Positions 44,877-54,010 of a stretch of 64,000 nt of DNA are shown here, one piece after another. This stretch comes from Desulfovibrionaceae bacterium (GTDB lineage Bacteria; Desulfobacterota; Desulfovibrionia; Desulfovibrionales; Desulfovibrionaceae): contig JACCQO010000015.1 of NCBI GenBank assembly GCA_015709205.1, positions 18,595 to 82,594 of the forward strand, written 5' to 3'. The notes below the pieces were generated by a model that saw only the letters and a list, made by a program, of their open reading frames with translations, searched no databases and was not told where the DNA came from. Each line of letters opens with the position of its first letter. The stretch's first letter is position 1. The translations under genes were made by a program, and so were the position numbers.

Positions 44877-46045
44877 CAGCCCTTCGCACCACTCTCGTTC
44901 TGCTGTTGGCCGCGTTCTGCGTCCCGGCCCCGTTCCTGCCGCGCCAGGCCGCGCTGGCAGCGGACTCTCAAGGTTTTTCCCTGGCCCCGCCCACGACCGG
45001 CGAACCGGTTCCGGCGCGCAGCGCAGCGGACCTGCCCGGCAGCGAACGGCTGGAATACGCCTTGCGCGTGGGCCCGATCCCCGTGGGCCGGGCGGTGCTG
45101 GAATCCGCCTTCCTGGCCGAGGCCCCGGCGGACGCGGAATTCTTCGAGCCGCTGCCGGCCGCTTCCGCCGCTGCGGACCAGCCCGCCGGCCCCGGTCGGA
45201 CCCTCGCGACCAGGGCCCTTGGCGGCTCCGTGGTCCTGGCCGCGGGCGCGCCCGCGCCCTCCCCGGACGCCCCCGGCCGGGCCGGAAAGACCGCGCCCCG
45301 CGCGGCGCGCGGAGCCGCGCGGCGGCTGGTCATGACCGCGCAGTCCACGGGCCTGGCCGCCTTTTTCCTCACCGTGCAGAACCGCATCCAGTCCCTGGCC
45401 GCGCCGGACCTGGACGCCTCGCTGCTGTTCGAAAAGAACATCCGCCAGGGCGACCGCCGCCGCCACTACCGGCTGCGCTTTTCTCCCGCCGAGGTCCCCG
45501 GCGCGCCCGAGGACGCGATCTCCGTGCGCCGCATCGACCTCGCGCCGGACGGCGCTGCCACGGAGCGCACCCCGCTGGCCCTGGCCCCCGCGCCCCTGGA
45601 CCCGCTGACCGCGCTGCACGCCCTGCGCCTGCTGCCCGTGGCCCCGGGCGCGCACCTGACCGTGGACGTCACGGACGGCCGCAAGGTCGGGCCCCTGGAG
45701 GCCGAGGTCGGCCGCCCGCAATTCCTGAAGACGGACGCCGGACGCTTCGAAGTGCTGCCCGTGCTCGTGCGCATGAACGGAGTGGACGGGGTGTTCCGCG
45801 TGAACCGCGTCGGAAGCTTCCGGGTCTGGGTGCTGCGCGACTTTCCGCACACCCCGGTGCGCGTGCTCGCGGCCGTGCGCGTGGGGCCTTTGGAGGGCAC
45901 GGTGATCGCGGACCTGACCACCGCCGTTCCCGCACCGCCCACCGCGCCCCCGGCACCGCCCAGCACCCCGCGCAAACCCGGCCCGGCCCCGGACGGCCCC
46001 GCGACTCCGGACGACCGGCCCACGCCGGTTTCCGCCAGCCTGTAG
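44873..46045 (+). CDS. DUF3108-domain periplasmic protein
   Basis: This 390-residue protein has a Sec signal peptide (residues 1-29, ending AALA) and then a DUF3108-like region: SERLEYALRVGPIPVGRAVLES, with RRHYRLRFSP and KVGPLEAEVGRP. The family is unassigned; members are periplasmic and often sit near envelope genes. Two stretches of low-complexity Ala/Pro/Gly interrupt it (about residues 95-145 and the C-terminal 45 residues). ATG 44873 overlaps the stop of the pseudouridine synthase gene. It is followed by a 364-bp gap before cysS. Confidence 0.85.
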   Translation: MTALRTTLVLLLAAFCVPAPFLPRQAALAADSQGFSLAPPTTGEPVPARSAADLPGSERLEYALRVGPIPVGRAVLESAFLAEAPADAEFFEPLPAASAAADQPAGPGRTLATRALGGSVVLAAGAPAPSPDAPGRAGKTAPRAARGAARRLVMTAQSTGLAAFFLTVQNRIQSLAAPDLDASLLFEKNIRQGDRRRHYRLRFSPAEVPGAPEDAISVRRIDLAPDGAATERTPLALAPAPLDPLTALHALRLLPVAPGAHLTVDVTDGRKVGPLEAEVGRPQFLKTDAGRFEVLPVLVRMNGVDGVFRVNRVGSFRVWVLRDFPHTPVRVLAAVRVGPLEGTVIADLTTAVPAPPTAPPAPPSTPRKPGPAPDGPATPDDRPTPVSASL

Positions 46046-46409
46046 CAAACGGCGCTCCCGACCGCCCGGCGACTGGCCGGCGACCGGCCGCCGATCGCCG
46101 TCGTCGCACTCCGGCTGCCCCGGCGGGCCCCGCTTCGGGCACGGCGCAGCACGCCGTGTTGCGGCCCGCCGATTGACTCCCGGGCGGTCCTGCACTACCT
46201 TTCTCCCTGGCAAAAAGCGGTCCGGCGCGCCGCGTGCGCGAGAATTCCGACAGCAAACAAAGCGCTAACGAAAACAGTCCACTACAAGCCATACGTGAAG
46301 TTCCGCTTGAACTTTTCCATCTTCCCCTGAACCTGGCCGTGCCGCCGCGCGCCGTCGTCCCGCCGTTCGCGCCGCGCACGGACCACCGCCAGACCCAACA
46401 GGAGCACGC
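46046..46409. other. Leader region of cysS; no T-box seen
   Basis: This 364-bp gap holds a likely promoter at 46173-46201 and a leader of about 200 bases rich in A and C near 46240-46310. I searched for T-box signatures (AGTA-I, GGTGGNACCGCG, terminator helix) and saw none. No gene is supported here. Confidence 0.5.
46173..46201 (+). promoter_or_regulatory. Possible sigma-70 promoter for cysS
   Basis: TTGACT (46173-46178) is spaced 17 bp from TACCTT (46196-46201). The -35 matches 5 of 6 and the -10 keeps the first TA and last T. It would give a leader of about 200 nt before cysS. Confidence 0.45.
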
Positions 46410-47864
46410 ATGCAGCTGTACAATACCCTGACCCACAAGAAAGAGCCCTTCGCCCCGGCCGACGGCAAACGCGTGAACATGTACGTGTGCGGCATCACGG
46501 CCTACGACTACTGCCACATCGGCCACGCGCGCTCGGCCGTGGCCTTCGACGTGCTGGTGCGCCAGCTGCGCTCCAAGGGGCTGGAGGTCAACTTCATCCG
46601 CAACTTCACGGACGTGGACGACAAGATCATCAAGCGCGCCGGCGAGGAGGGCATCTCCTCCTTCGAGGTCGCGGACAAGTACATCGACGCCTTCTACGAG
46701 GACATGGACCGGCTGAACATCCTCCGGCCCGACGTGGAGCCGCGCTGCACCGGGCACATCAAGGAAATGATCGACCTGTGCGTGGAGCTCATCGACAAGG
46801 GCCACGCCTACGCCACTCCCTCGGGCGACGTGTACTTCCGCGTGCGCTCCTTCCCGGCCTACGGCAAGCTCTCGGGCCGCGACATCGAGGAACTGCGCTC
46901 CGGCGCGCGCGTGGCCCCGGGCGAGGAAAAGGAGGATCCCCTGGACTTCGCCCTGTGGAAGGCCGCCAAGCCCGGCGAACCCTCCTGGGAAAGCCCCTGG
47001 GGCCAGGGCCGCCCGGGCTGGCACATCGAATGCTCGGCCATGAGCGAGAAGTACGCCCCCCTGCCCCTGGACATCCACGGCGGCGGCCAGGACCTGGTCT
47101 TTCCGCACCACGAGAACGAGATCGCCCAGACCGAGGCGGCCTCGGGCAAGGAATTCGCCCGCTTCTGGGTGCACAACGGCTTCGTGCAGGTGGATTCGGA
47201 AAAGATGTCCAAGTCCCTGGGCAACTTCAAGACCATCCGGGACATCCTGGAAAACTATCTGCCCGAAACCCTTCGGTTCTTCCTGCTGACCAAGCAGTAC
47301 CGCACGCCCATCGACTTCACCTTCGAGGCCATGGAGGATGCGGAGAAGAACCTCAAGCGGTTCTACGAAACCAAGGCGCGCCTGGCCGAGGAGCTGCAGC
47401 GCTCCAAGTGGGCGCGGTCCCAGTTTCCAGCTGAAATAATGAACGAATTCAACGAGTTAGACGCAAATTTCGACGCGGCCATGGACGACGACCTGAACAC
47501 GGCCGCGGCTCTCGGGCACCTCTTCAACGTGCTGCACCTGGTCGGCCGCGTGCTGGAGGACAAGCCCCTGCGCAAGGCCGAGGGCGCGCGCGACCTCTTC
47601 GCCGCCGTGATCGAGGGCTTCGAGCGCTGGTCCGGCGTGCTCGGCGTGCTCGGGTCCGAACCCGGCGCGTTCCTGTCCGACCTGCGCGCCTCGCGCGTGC
47701 ACCGCAAGGGCATCGACCCCGCGCGCGTGGACGAACTCGTGGCCAAGCGCCAGGAGGCCCGCGCCGCCAAGGACTTCGCCACCTCGGACAGCATCCGCGA
47801 CGAGCTTCTGAAGCTCGGGGTGGAAGTCAAGGACACCCCGCAGGGCCCGGTCTGGGACGTCTGA
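46410..47864 (+). CDS. cysS: Cysteinyl-tRNA synthetase
   Basis: CysRS charges tRNA-Cys. The 484-residue class I enzyme has the zinc-site start MYVCGITAYDYCHIGHARS with the HIGH motif inside, then KMSKSLGNF near residue 268. GWHIECSAM supplies further zinc ligands. The helical anticodon domain fills the C-terminal third, and the protein ends KDTPQGPVWDV, typical of the family. ATG 46410 follows AACAGGAGCACGC, so GGAG is 7 nt upstream. bepA lies 71 bp downstream in the same direction. Confidence 0.97.
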   Translation: MQLYNTLTHKKEPFAPADGKRVNMYVCGITAYDYCHIGHARSAVAFDVLVRQLRSKGLEVNFIRNFTDVDDKIIKRAGEEGISSFEVADKYIDAFYEDMDRLNILRPDVEPRCTGHIKEMIDLCVELIDKGHAYATPSGDVYFRVRSFPAYGKLSGRDIEELRSGARVAPGEEKEDPLDFALWKAAKPGEPSWESPWGQGRPGWHIECSAMSEKYAPLPLDIHGGGQDLVFPHHENEIAQTEAASGKEFARFWVHNGFVQVDSEKMSKSLGNFKTIRDILENYLPETLRFFLLTKQYRTPIDFTFEAMEDAEKNLKRFYETKARLAEELQRSKWARSQFPAEIMNEFNELDANFDAAMDDDLNTAAALGHLFNVLHLVGRVLEDKPLRKAEGARDLFAAVIEGFERWSGVLGVLGSEPGAFLSDLRASRVHRKGIDPARVDELVAKRQEARAAKDFATSDSIRDELLKLGVEVKDTPQGPVWDV

Positions 47865-47935
47865 TCCCGGCCCACGCCGCAACCCCGCGTCCGTCCCCGC
47901 CTGCAAGGGCCGGGACGGACGCCGCAAGGATCCGC

Positions 47936-49399
47936 ATGGCCGCACACCGCGCCGCACGCCTCGGCCGGGACGGACGTTTCTCCCGGGTCGGACGTTCCTT
48001 CAGGACCGCCCTGGCCCTCCTGCTGACCCTGGCCGTGCTCCTGGAGCCCGCCCTTGCGCCGCCCCCGGCGACGGCGGCGCTCTTCGGCGAGTTCACCACC
48101 AAGGACGAGATCGAGCTGGGCCGCAAGGTCAGCACGATGATCAAGTCCACCATGCCGATCATCGAGGACCCGGAGATCAAGGGCTACGTGGCCGACGTGG
48201 TCGATCGGCTCAAGGCCGTGCTGCCGGCCCAGCCCTTCCCGATCGAATCCAACGTCATCCTCAACAACACCCTCAACGCCTTCGCCCTGCCCGGCGGCTA
48301 CGTCTTCGTCTACACGGGCCTGATCCTGGCCTTCGACTCCGAGGCCGAGCTGGCCGGCGTCATGGCCCACGAACTCGGCCACGTGACCCAGCGCCACGTG
48401 GCCCAGCGCATCGAAAAGGCCCAGCTCGTGAACATCGCCACCCTGGTGGGCATGGTCGCGGGCGTGTTCATGGGCTCCAGCGACGCGCGCCAGGCCCTGA
48501 CCATCGGCAGCGCGGCCCTGGGCAAGGCGGCCATGCTCAACTACTCGCGCGAGGACGAGCGCGAGGCCGACAACGTGGGCATGAACTACCTGGTGGCCGC
48601 CGGGTTCCCGGCCGACGGGCTGATCAACGGCCTCAAGGCCATCGAAAAGAACCGCTGGGTTTCGGGCGGCGGGTCCATGCCCGCCTACCTCTCCACCCAC
48701 CCCCTGGGGCCGGAGCGCATCGCCTATCTGGACCAGCGGCTGCAGCGCCTCACGCCCGCCGAGCGCGCACACACGGGCGACGACACCCGCTTCCACCGCG
48801 CCCAGATCCTGCTGCGCGCGCGGCACACGGACGCCGAACAGGCCCTGGCCTACTTCAAGGAGCACCTCGCGGACTCGCCCCTGTGCCCCATGGGCCTGGC
48901 CATCGCCTACGCCCGGCTGAACAAGTTCGCCGAGGCCGAACACGCCTTTTCCCTGGCCCTGGAGCAGGACCACAACGACTCGCTCATCCACCGCGAGGCC
49001 GGGCGCTTCTACTTCACGGCCGGCGACTTCCAGAAGGCCTCCGCGCACCTCCTGCGCGCCTCGATCCTCAATCCCTCGGACCTCATGGCCCTTTTCTTCT
49101 ACGCCCGCGTGCTCGACGAATCCGGCAACCGCGTCAACGCCGCGGGCTACTATCGCAAGCTGCTGGAAAAGCTGCCCGAGGATTCGGAAATTCACTACTA
49201 CTTCGGCCGCAGCCTGGGCCAGCAGGGCGACTACTTCCACGCCCGCCTGCACCTGTTCTACAGCGCGCTCTACGCCAACGACCGCAAGAAGACCCAGTTC
49301 AACCTGGAAAAGGCCCGCGCCGAGGCGCGCACCGAGGCGGACAAGGCCGAGCTCAAGGACGCGGAAAAGGCCCTTTCGAACCGCGCGGAGTTCTGGTAG
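47936..49399 (+). CDS. bepA: BepA-like periplasmic M48 metalloprotease with TPR repeats
   Basis: This 487-residue protein has a long N-terminal export signal (about residues 20-48, Leu-rich, ending ATAA), then an M48 peptidase domain. The zinc site is HELGHVTQRH with EREAD as third ligand. TPR-like helices fill the C-terminal half (from about residue 275). In E. coli, BepA degrades or matures LptD and other outer-membrane proteins. The call is by architecture. ATG 47936 follows AAGGA 6 nt upstream. It is rightward after cysS and before the PPC gene. Confidence 0.88.
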   Translation: MAAHRAARLGRDGRFSRVGRSFRTALALLLTLAVLLEPALAPPPATAALFGEFTTKDEIELGRKVSTMIKSTMPIIEDPEIKGYVADVVDRLKAVLPAQPFPIESNVILNNTLNAFALPGGYVFVYTGLILAFDSEAELAGVMAHELGHVTQRHVAQRIEKAQLVNIATLVGMVAGVFMGSSDARQALTIGSAALGKAAMLNYSREDEREADNVGMNYLVAAGFPADGLINGLKAIEKNRWVSGGGSMPAYLSTHPLGPERIAYLDQRLQRLTPAERAHTGDDTRFHRAQILLRARHTDAEQALAYFKEHLADSPLCPMGLAIAYARLNKFAEAEHAFSLALEQDHNDSLIHREAGRFYFTAGDFQKASAHLLRASILNPSDLMALFFYARVLDESGNRVNAAGYYRKLLEKLPEDSEIHYYFGRSLGQQGDYFHARLHLFYSALYANDRKKTQFNLEKARAEARTEADKAELKDAEKALSNRAEFW

Positions 49400-49503
49400 G
49401 ATTCTTGCCCCGAACAAACGGCACGGGCATGTCCGCGGAGCGGGCCCCGACGGGCCTTCGCGGCCGTCCCGTCCCCCGCGAACACCGCAACAAGGAGCCG
49501 GTC

Positions 49504-49938
49504 ATGACCGACGTGTTCATGGGCCGCCTGCCCAAGGGGGCCGACCTCGTCGAAGCCCTGAACGCCCTGTGCGCGGAACGCAAGATCACCCGGGGCACGG
49601 TGCAGTGCATCGGCGCCCTGACCCGCGCCCGGCTTGCCTTCTACCGCCAGGACCGGTTCACCTACGCCGAACGCGAGGTGGCCGAGCCCATGGAGATCGT
49701 CTCCGGCCAGGGCAACGTCTCCATCCGCGACGGTATGCCCTTCGTGCACCTGCATCTCGTGCTCTCGGACGAAACCTTCCGCTGCATGGGCGGCCACGCC
49801 CTGCCCGGGTGCGAAATCTTCGCCTGCGAGACCGTGATCACCCCGCTGGCCGGGCCCGCCCTGGTGCGCACCTTCGATGCGCCCACGCGCCTGCCCCTGT
49901 GGGAGGGCTCCTGGGAGCCCGCGCGGGAGGATTCGTGA
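49504..49938 (+). CDS. PPC (DUF296)-domain protein
   Basis: The 144-residue protein is a single PPC domain, about residues 4-130: MGRLPKGADLVEALNALC, then GTVQCIGAL and the histidine stretch FVHLHLVLSDETFRCMGGHAL, followed by CEIFACETVI. In plants the domain occurs in AT-hook proteins. In bacteria its role is unknown, and trimer formation with possible metal binding through the His cluster has been described. ATG 49504 has AAGGAG 6 nt upstream. It lies 62 bp before the macro-domain gene in the same direction. Confidence 0.87.
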   Translation: MTDVFMGRLPKGADLVEALNALCAERKITRGTVQCIGALTRARLAFYRQDRFTYAEREVAEPMEIVSGQGNVSIRDGMPFVHLHLVLSDETFRCMGGHALPGCEIFACETVITPLAGPALVRTFDAPTRLPLWEGSWEPAREDS

Positions 49939-50000
49939 GCGGCCTGCGGAGCCCGACCCCGCGCGCCCCTGAAGGCGGCCTGCAACACCGGGGAGACCCC

Positions 50001-50591
50001 ATGAAAAACATGCAAAGAATGACGCGCTCTGCCTGGCGCTTCGGCCAAGGCCGCGTGACCCTGATCCAGGGCGACATCACGCGCTCCGCGGCCCAGGCCG
50101 TGGTCAACGCCGCCAACTCCCGCCTGGCGGGCGGCGGCGGCGTGGACGGGGCCATCCACCGCTCCGCGGGTCCGCGCCTGCTCGCGGCCTGCCGCGAGAT
50201 CACGGCCGCGCACGGCGACCTGCCCCCGGGCCGGTCCGTCATCACCCCGGGCTTCGGCCTGGCCGCGGGCTTCGTCATCCACACCGTGGGCCCCATCTGG
50301 TCCGGCGGCGCCGAGGGCGAACCCGACGTGCTGGCCTCGGCCTACGAACGATCCCTGGCCCTTGCGCGCGAGCACGGGCTGGCGCGGGTGGCCTTCCCGG
50401 CCATCAGCTGCGGGGTCTACGGCTACCCCGTGGAGCTGGCCGCGCCCATCGCCCTGGCCGCGCTGCGCCGGGGGGCCGAGGAGCACGGCATGCACCTGGA
50501 CCTCTTTCTGCACGGCGAAGACGCCTACGCCGCGTGGCGCCCCCTGGCCGAGGAGGCCTACGGGCGGCCGCCGGACGAACCCAGGGATTGA
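50001..50591 (+). CDS. Macro-domain protein (O-acetyl-ADP-ribose deacetylase-like, YmdB type)
   Basis: This 196-residue protein is one macro domain. It reads [34 protein letters not shown], with the Asn and Gly-rich loop that bind ADP-ribose, then HTVGPIW and [12 protein letters not shown]. YmdB-type enzymes hydrolyse O-acetyl-ADP-ribose and remove ADP-ribose from acidic residues. ATG 50001 follows GGGGAG. No ADP-ribosyltransferase or sirtuin lies nearby, so the source of its substrate here is not shown. Confidence 0.93.
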   Translation: MKNMQRMTRSAWRFGQGRVTLIQGDITRSAAQAVVNAANSRLAGGGGVDGAIHRSAGPRLLAACREITAAHGDLPPGRSVITPGFGLAAGFVIHTVGPIWSGGAEGEPDVLASAYERSLALAREHGLARVAFPAISCGVYGYPVELAAPIALAALRRGAEEHGMHLDLFLHGEDAYAAWRPLAEEAYGRPPDEPRD

Positions 50592-50685
50592 GACCGGCGG
50601 CCACGGGATTAGGCCACGGGCGCGGACAACTCCTTTTCGAATCCCAAACGACCATCCAATATATATAAAGGATACGGCAAGCATC

Positions 50686-51225
50686 ATGGAGATACGTGGA
50701 ACGACGATCCTCGCCGCCTTGGACGAGAACGGTTTGGCCATGGCCGGCGACGGCCAGGTGACCTTCGGCCAGAACGTGGCCCTCAAACACAACGCGCGCA
50801 AGGTGCGCCGCCTCTACAAGGACCGGGTCCTGGCCGGGTTCGCCGGAGCCACGGCCGACGCCTTCACCCTGTTCGAGCGCTTCGAGGCCAAGCTGGAGGA
50901 GTTCGGCGGCCAGCTCACGCGCGCGGCCGTGGAACTGGCCAAGGAGTGGCGCCAGGACAAGTACCTGCGCCGCCTGGAGGCCATGCTCCTGGTGGGCGAC
51001 GCCACCACCCTGCTGACCCTCTCGGGCACGGGCGACGTCATCGAGCCCGACGACGGGCTCGCGGCCATCGGCTCAGGCGGGCCCTACGCCCTGGCCGCGG
51101 CGCGGGCCCTGGCGCGGCACACGGACCTCCCGGCCAGCGAGATCGTGCAAAAGGCCATGGCCATCGCCGCGGAGATCTGCGTCTACACCAACGACCACAT
51201 CATTCTGGAAACGTTGACCAAATAA
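50686..51225 (+). CDS. hslV: ATP-dependent protease peptidase subunit HslV
   Basis: HslV is the proteasome-like peptidase that works with the HslU ATPase. The 179-residue protein reads [19 protein letters not shown], so the catalytic threonine (Thr6) is exposed after removal of a five-residue propeptide. [24 protein letters not shown] and [16 protein letters not shown] match the family. HslV usually begins MTTIVxVRR; this version has a longer propeptide. ATG 50686 follows AAAGGA. hslU is not next to it; ispE follows after 2 nt. Confidence 0.94.
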   Translation: MEIRGTTILAALDENGLAMAGDGQVTFGQNVALKHNARKVRRLYKDRVLAGFAGATADAFTLFERFEAKLEEFGGQLTRAAVELAKEWRQDKYLRRLEAMLLVGDATTLLTLSGTGDVIEPDDGLAAIGSGGPYALAAARALARHTDLPASEIVQKAMAIAAEICVYTNDHIILETLTK

Positions 51226-51227
51226 CC

Positions 51228-52151
51228 ATGGCCCAATCCGTCGCCCCGACCACCCTGCGCGCAGGCTGCAAGATCAACCTCTATCTGGAGATCCTGGCGC
51301 GCCGCGAGGACGGCTACCACGAGCTGCGCACCCTCTTCCACCCCCTGCCCGAGCCCCGCGACACGCTCCACGTCGCGCCCGCCGCGTCGGGCGCGGGGCT
51401 GCGCCTGGAATGCGACCGGCCCGGCCTGGACGGCGAGGACAACCTCGTGGCTCGCGCCTGGCGCGCCTTCGCCGAGCGCACGGGCTGCGCGCCGGACGTC
51501 TCCGTACGCCTGGAAAAGCGCATTCCCCTGGGCGCGGGCCTGGGCGGCGGCAGTTCCGACGCCGCGGCCCTGCTCGGCTGGCTCAACGCAACGGCCGCCC
51601 CGGCCGCAGGATGCGCGCCCCTGGCGGACGAGGAGCTGACGGCCCTGGCCGCGACCCTGGGCGCGGACGTGCCCTTCTTCCTGCTGACGCGCCCGGCCTG
51701 GGCCGGGGGCATCGGCGAGCGCCTGCGGCCCGCAGCCGTGGACCTTGCGGACTTCACCCTGGTGCTCGTGTGCCCGGACGTGCACGTGTCCACGGCCTGG
51801 GCCTACGGCCGCTGGGACGAACTACATCCGGGAAAGGACGCGGGCCGCGAACCGCGCGACGTTCAAGGCCAGCAAACTTTCTTGACAAGCGAAACCCGCG
51901 AGGATATGTCTCCCATTTTGCATGGCCCGAGGCTCTTCAACAGCTTTGAAGCGGCGGTTTTTCCTCGGTATCCGGAGTTGCGCGCCATCAAGGAACGCCT
52001 TCTGGCCCACGGGGCCGCGGGCGCACTGATGAGCGGAAGCGGCGCGTCCGTCTTCGCCCTGTTCCGCGATCCGGAAGCCGCCCGCGAGGCGGCGCGGGCC
52101 GAAGGCCGCCGCGCGGCGGTCCACTGCATCGAGCAGGCCACAGGGGTGTAG
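51228..52151 (+). CDS. ispE: 4-diphosphocytidyl-2-C-methyl-D-erythritol kinase
   Basis: IspE is the GHMP kinase of the methylerythritol phosphate route to isoprenoids. The 307-residue protein has CKINLYLEILARREDGYHEL at the start, the ATP loop PLGAGLGGGSSDAAALLG, and MSGSGASVFALF near the end. ATG 51228 begins two bases after the hslV stop. The stop codon TAG (52149-52151) lies inside the 5' end of the following tRNA-Gln gene, a 10-nt overlap. About 35 residues near the middle (WDELHPGKDAGREP...) are less conserved. Confidence 0.94.
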   Translation: MAQSVAPTTLRAGCKINLYLEILARREDGYHELRTLFHPLPEPRDTLHVAPAASGAGLRLECDRPGLDGEDNLVARAWRAFAERTGCAPDVSVRLEKRIPLGAGLGGGSSDAAALLGWLNATAAPAAGCAPLADEELTALAATLGADVPFFLLTRPAWAGGIGERLRPAAVDLADFTLVLVCPDVHVSTAWAYGRWDELHPGKDAGREPRDVQGQQTFLTSETREDMSPILHGPRLFNSFEAAVFPRYPELRAIKERLLAHGAAGALMSGSGASVFALFRDPEAAREAARAEGRRAAVHCIEQATGV

Positions 52152-52218
52152 CCAAGCTGGTAAAGGCAACGGGTTTTGGTCCCGTCATACGAGGGTTCGA
52201 ATCCTTCCACCCCTGCCA
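52142..52218 (+). tRNA. tRNA-Gln, anticodon UUG, overlapping ispE
   Basis: Acceptor AGGGGTG pairs with CACCCCT (52208-52214), then discriminator G and encoded CCA. The D-arm is GCC/GGC. The anticodon stem ACGGG/CCCGT holds loop TTTTGGT with anticodon TTG (52176-52178). The T-arm has TTCGAAT. The first 10 bases of the tRNA are the last codons of ispE. Confidence 0.95.
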
Positions 52219-52294
52219 CATATAAACGTCGCCCGGAGCGCCGGGCGGCCCGGAAGCACCAACGCCCATGAGGCCCCAGCACGGACGGTTCAGC

Positions 52295-53233
52295 ATGACC
52301 CGAGACCTGAAAATTCTTACCGGCACCTCCAACCCGCGCCTGGCCCAGGCCATCTGCGAGCATTTGGGGTGTCAGCTCACTCCCTGTATCGCCAAGACCT
52401 TCAGCGACGGGGAGATCCGCATCGAGATCGGCGACAACGTGCGCGGCGACGACGTCTTCGTCATCCAGCCCACCTGCGCGCCGGTCAACTTCAACCTCAT
52501 GCAGCTGTGCCTCATGCTCGACGCGCTCAAGCGCGCCAGCGCCGGGCGCGTCACCGCGGTGGTGCCCTACTACGGCTATGCCCGCCAGGACCGCAAGGTC
52601 GTGCCCCGCGCGCCCATCAGCGCCAAGCTCGTAGCCGACTTCCTGACCACCGCGGGCATGGACCGGATGATCACCATCGACCTGCACGCCGGACAGATCC
52701 AGGGCTTCTTCAACGTGCCCGTGGACAACCTCTACGCCGCGCCGGTCATCCTCGACTACCTGCGCCAGCTCGACGGCGAAGCGATCCTCGTCTCGCCGGA
52801 CGCGGGCGGCGTGGAGCGCGCCAGAGCCTACGCCAAGCGCCTCGGCACGGGGCTGGCGATCATCGACAAACGCCGCGACGAGCCCAACAAGGCCAAAGCC
52901 ATGAACGTCATCGGCGACGTCAAAGGCAAGTCCGCCATCATTCTCGACGACATGATCGACACCGCCGGGACCATCTGCGCCGGCGCCGACGTGCTCCTGG
53001 AGCAGGGCGCCAAGGAGGTCATGGCCTGCGCCACGCACCCCGTGCTCTCGGGCCCGGCCATCCAGCGCCTCAACGAGTCCTCGCTCAGCCAGGTCATCGT
53101 TACCAATACGATCCCCCTCGGCGAAAAGATCGAGGAGTGTCCGAAACTCAAGGAGATGTCCGTGGCCGGCCTGCTCGCCAAGGCCATCCACAACATCCAC
53201 ACCGAATCCTCGGTGAGCGTCCTGTTCGTCTAA
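52295..53233 (+). CDS. prs: Ribose-phosphate pyrophosphokinase
   Basis: Prs makes phosphoribosyl pyrophosphate from ribose 5-phosphate and ATP. The 312-residue protein has [21 protein letters not shown], and the PRPP-binding loop [23 protein letters not shown] and VSPDAGG belong to the ATP site. ATG 52295 is chosen because it is the family-typical start; an in-frame ATG at 52268 adds nine residues. prs follows tRNA-Gln and precedes rplY and pth, the same order as ispE-prs-pth in many bacteria. Confidence 0.95.
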   Translation: MTRDLKILTGTSNPRLAQAICEHLGCQLTPCIAKTFSDGEIRIEIGDNVRGDDVFVIQPTCAPVNFNLMQLCLMLDALKRASAGRVTAVVPYYGYARQDRKVVPRAPISAKLVADFLTTAGMDRMITIDLHAGQIQGFFNVPVDNLYAAPVILDYLRQLDGEAILVSPDAGGVERARAYAKRLGTGLAIIDKRRDEPNKAKAMNVIGDVKGKSAIILDDMIDTAGTICAGADVLLEQGAKEVMACATHPVLSGPAIQRLNESSLSQVIVTNTIPLGEKIEECPKLKEMSVAGLLAKAIHNIHTESSVSVLFV

Positions 53234-53287
53234 ATTCCTCCTCCCCGCCAGGGAGCGCGGGGCGGAGTCCAAGAAGGAGAAAACCAC

Positions 53288-53932
53288 ATGGCCAAGAAGC
53301 TGACCCTCACCGTCCAGAAGCGGGAGGAAACCGGCAAGGGCGCCTGCAACCGCCTGCGCGTCAAGGAGATGGTGCCCGGCATCTTCTACAATGCCAAGCA
53401 CGAGAACATTTCCGTGTCCATCCCCCATCTCGCCATGAGCAAGCTGTACGAGAAGGTCGGGAAGAACTCCATCTTCACCCTGGCCATCGAGGGCGGCGAC
53501 GCGCCCCAGCAGTTCGACTGCCTGGTCTGGGAGCTGACCTACCACCCGTTCAAGAACCAGATCCAGCACGTGGACTTCTACGGCGTGGATCCGGACAAGC
53601 CGCTGCACGTCTTCGTGCCCCTGGCCTTCACCGGCGCCTCCAAGGGCGTCAAGCTCGGCGGCATGCTGGAGACCTACCGCGAGTCCGTGGAAATCCAGTG
53701 CCTGCCCGCGCTCATCCCCCACGAGATCACCGTGGACATCACCGATCTGGGGCTCAACGACAAGGTCCTGGCCGCCGACCTGGCCCTGCCCGAGGGCGTG
53801 GTGCTGGTGGACGACGCCAACTTCGCCGTGGTGGCCGTGCTGCCGGCCCACTCCCTGAGCGACGACCTGGCCGGTGAGGCGCAGGCCGCCACCCCGGCGG
53901 CCGAGGCCGAGCCCGAGGCCGCCGAGGCCTAG
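53288..53932 (+). CDS. rplY: 50S ribosomal protein L25/general stress protein Ctc
   Basis: This 214-residue protein has the 5S rRNA-binding L25 domain (KREETGKGACNRLRVKEMVPGIFY) and the C-terminal TL5/Ctc extension (PLAFTGASKGVKLGGMLE, LPALIPHEITVDIT). An Ala/Glu-rich tail ends it. The long Ctc form is typical outside Enterobacteria. ATG 53288 has AAGGAG 8 nt upstream. It is followed by a strong terminator 24 bp downstream. Confidence 0.95.
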   Translation: MAKKLTLTVQKREETGKGACNRLRVKEMVPGIFYNAKHENISVSIPHLAMSKLYEKVGKNSIFTLAIEGGDAPQQFDCLVWELTYHPFKNQIQHVDFYGVDPDKPLHVFVPLAFTGASKGVKLGGMLETYRESVEIQCLPALIPHEITVDITDLGLNDKVLAADLALPEGVVLVDDANFAVVAVLPAHSLSDDLAGEAQAATPAAEAEPEAAEA

Positions 53933-53953
53933 CCGGAAGCCGCGGAACATCTC

Positions 53954-53991
53954 CCGGGCTCCGGGCCGCAGGCCCGGAGCCCGGTTTTTTT
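53954..53991 (+). terminator. Terminator after rplY
   Basis: Fourteen-base perfect arms (53954-53967, 53971-53984) around GCA are followed by seven T. It lies between rplY and pth, so pth is transcribed by read-through or its own promoter. Confidence 0.92.
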
Positions 53992-54010
53992 CCGCCCTCC
54001 CAGTCCAGCC

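Noticed and set aside
46046-46409. T-box leader for cysS
   Set aside because: No T-box sequence, specifier loop or antiterminator helix could be found.
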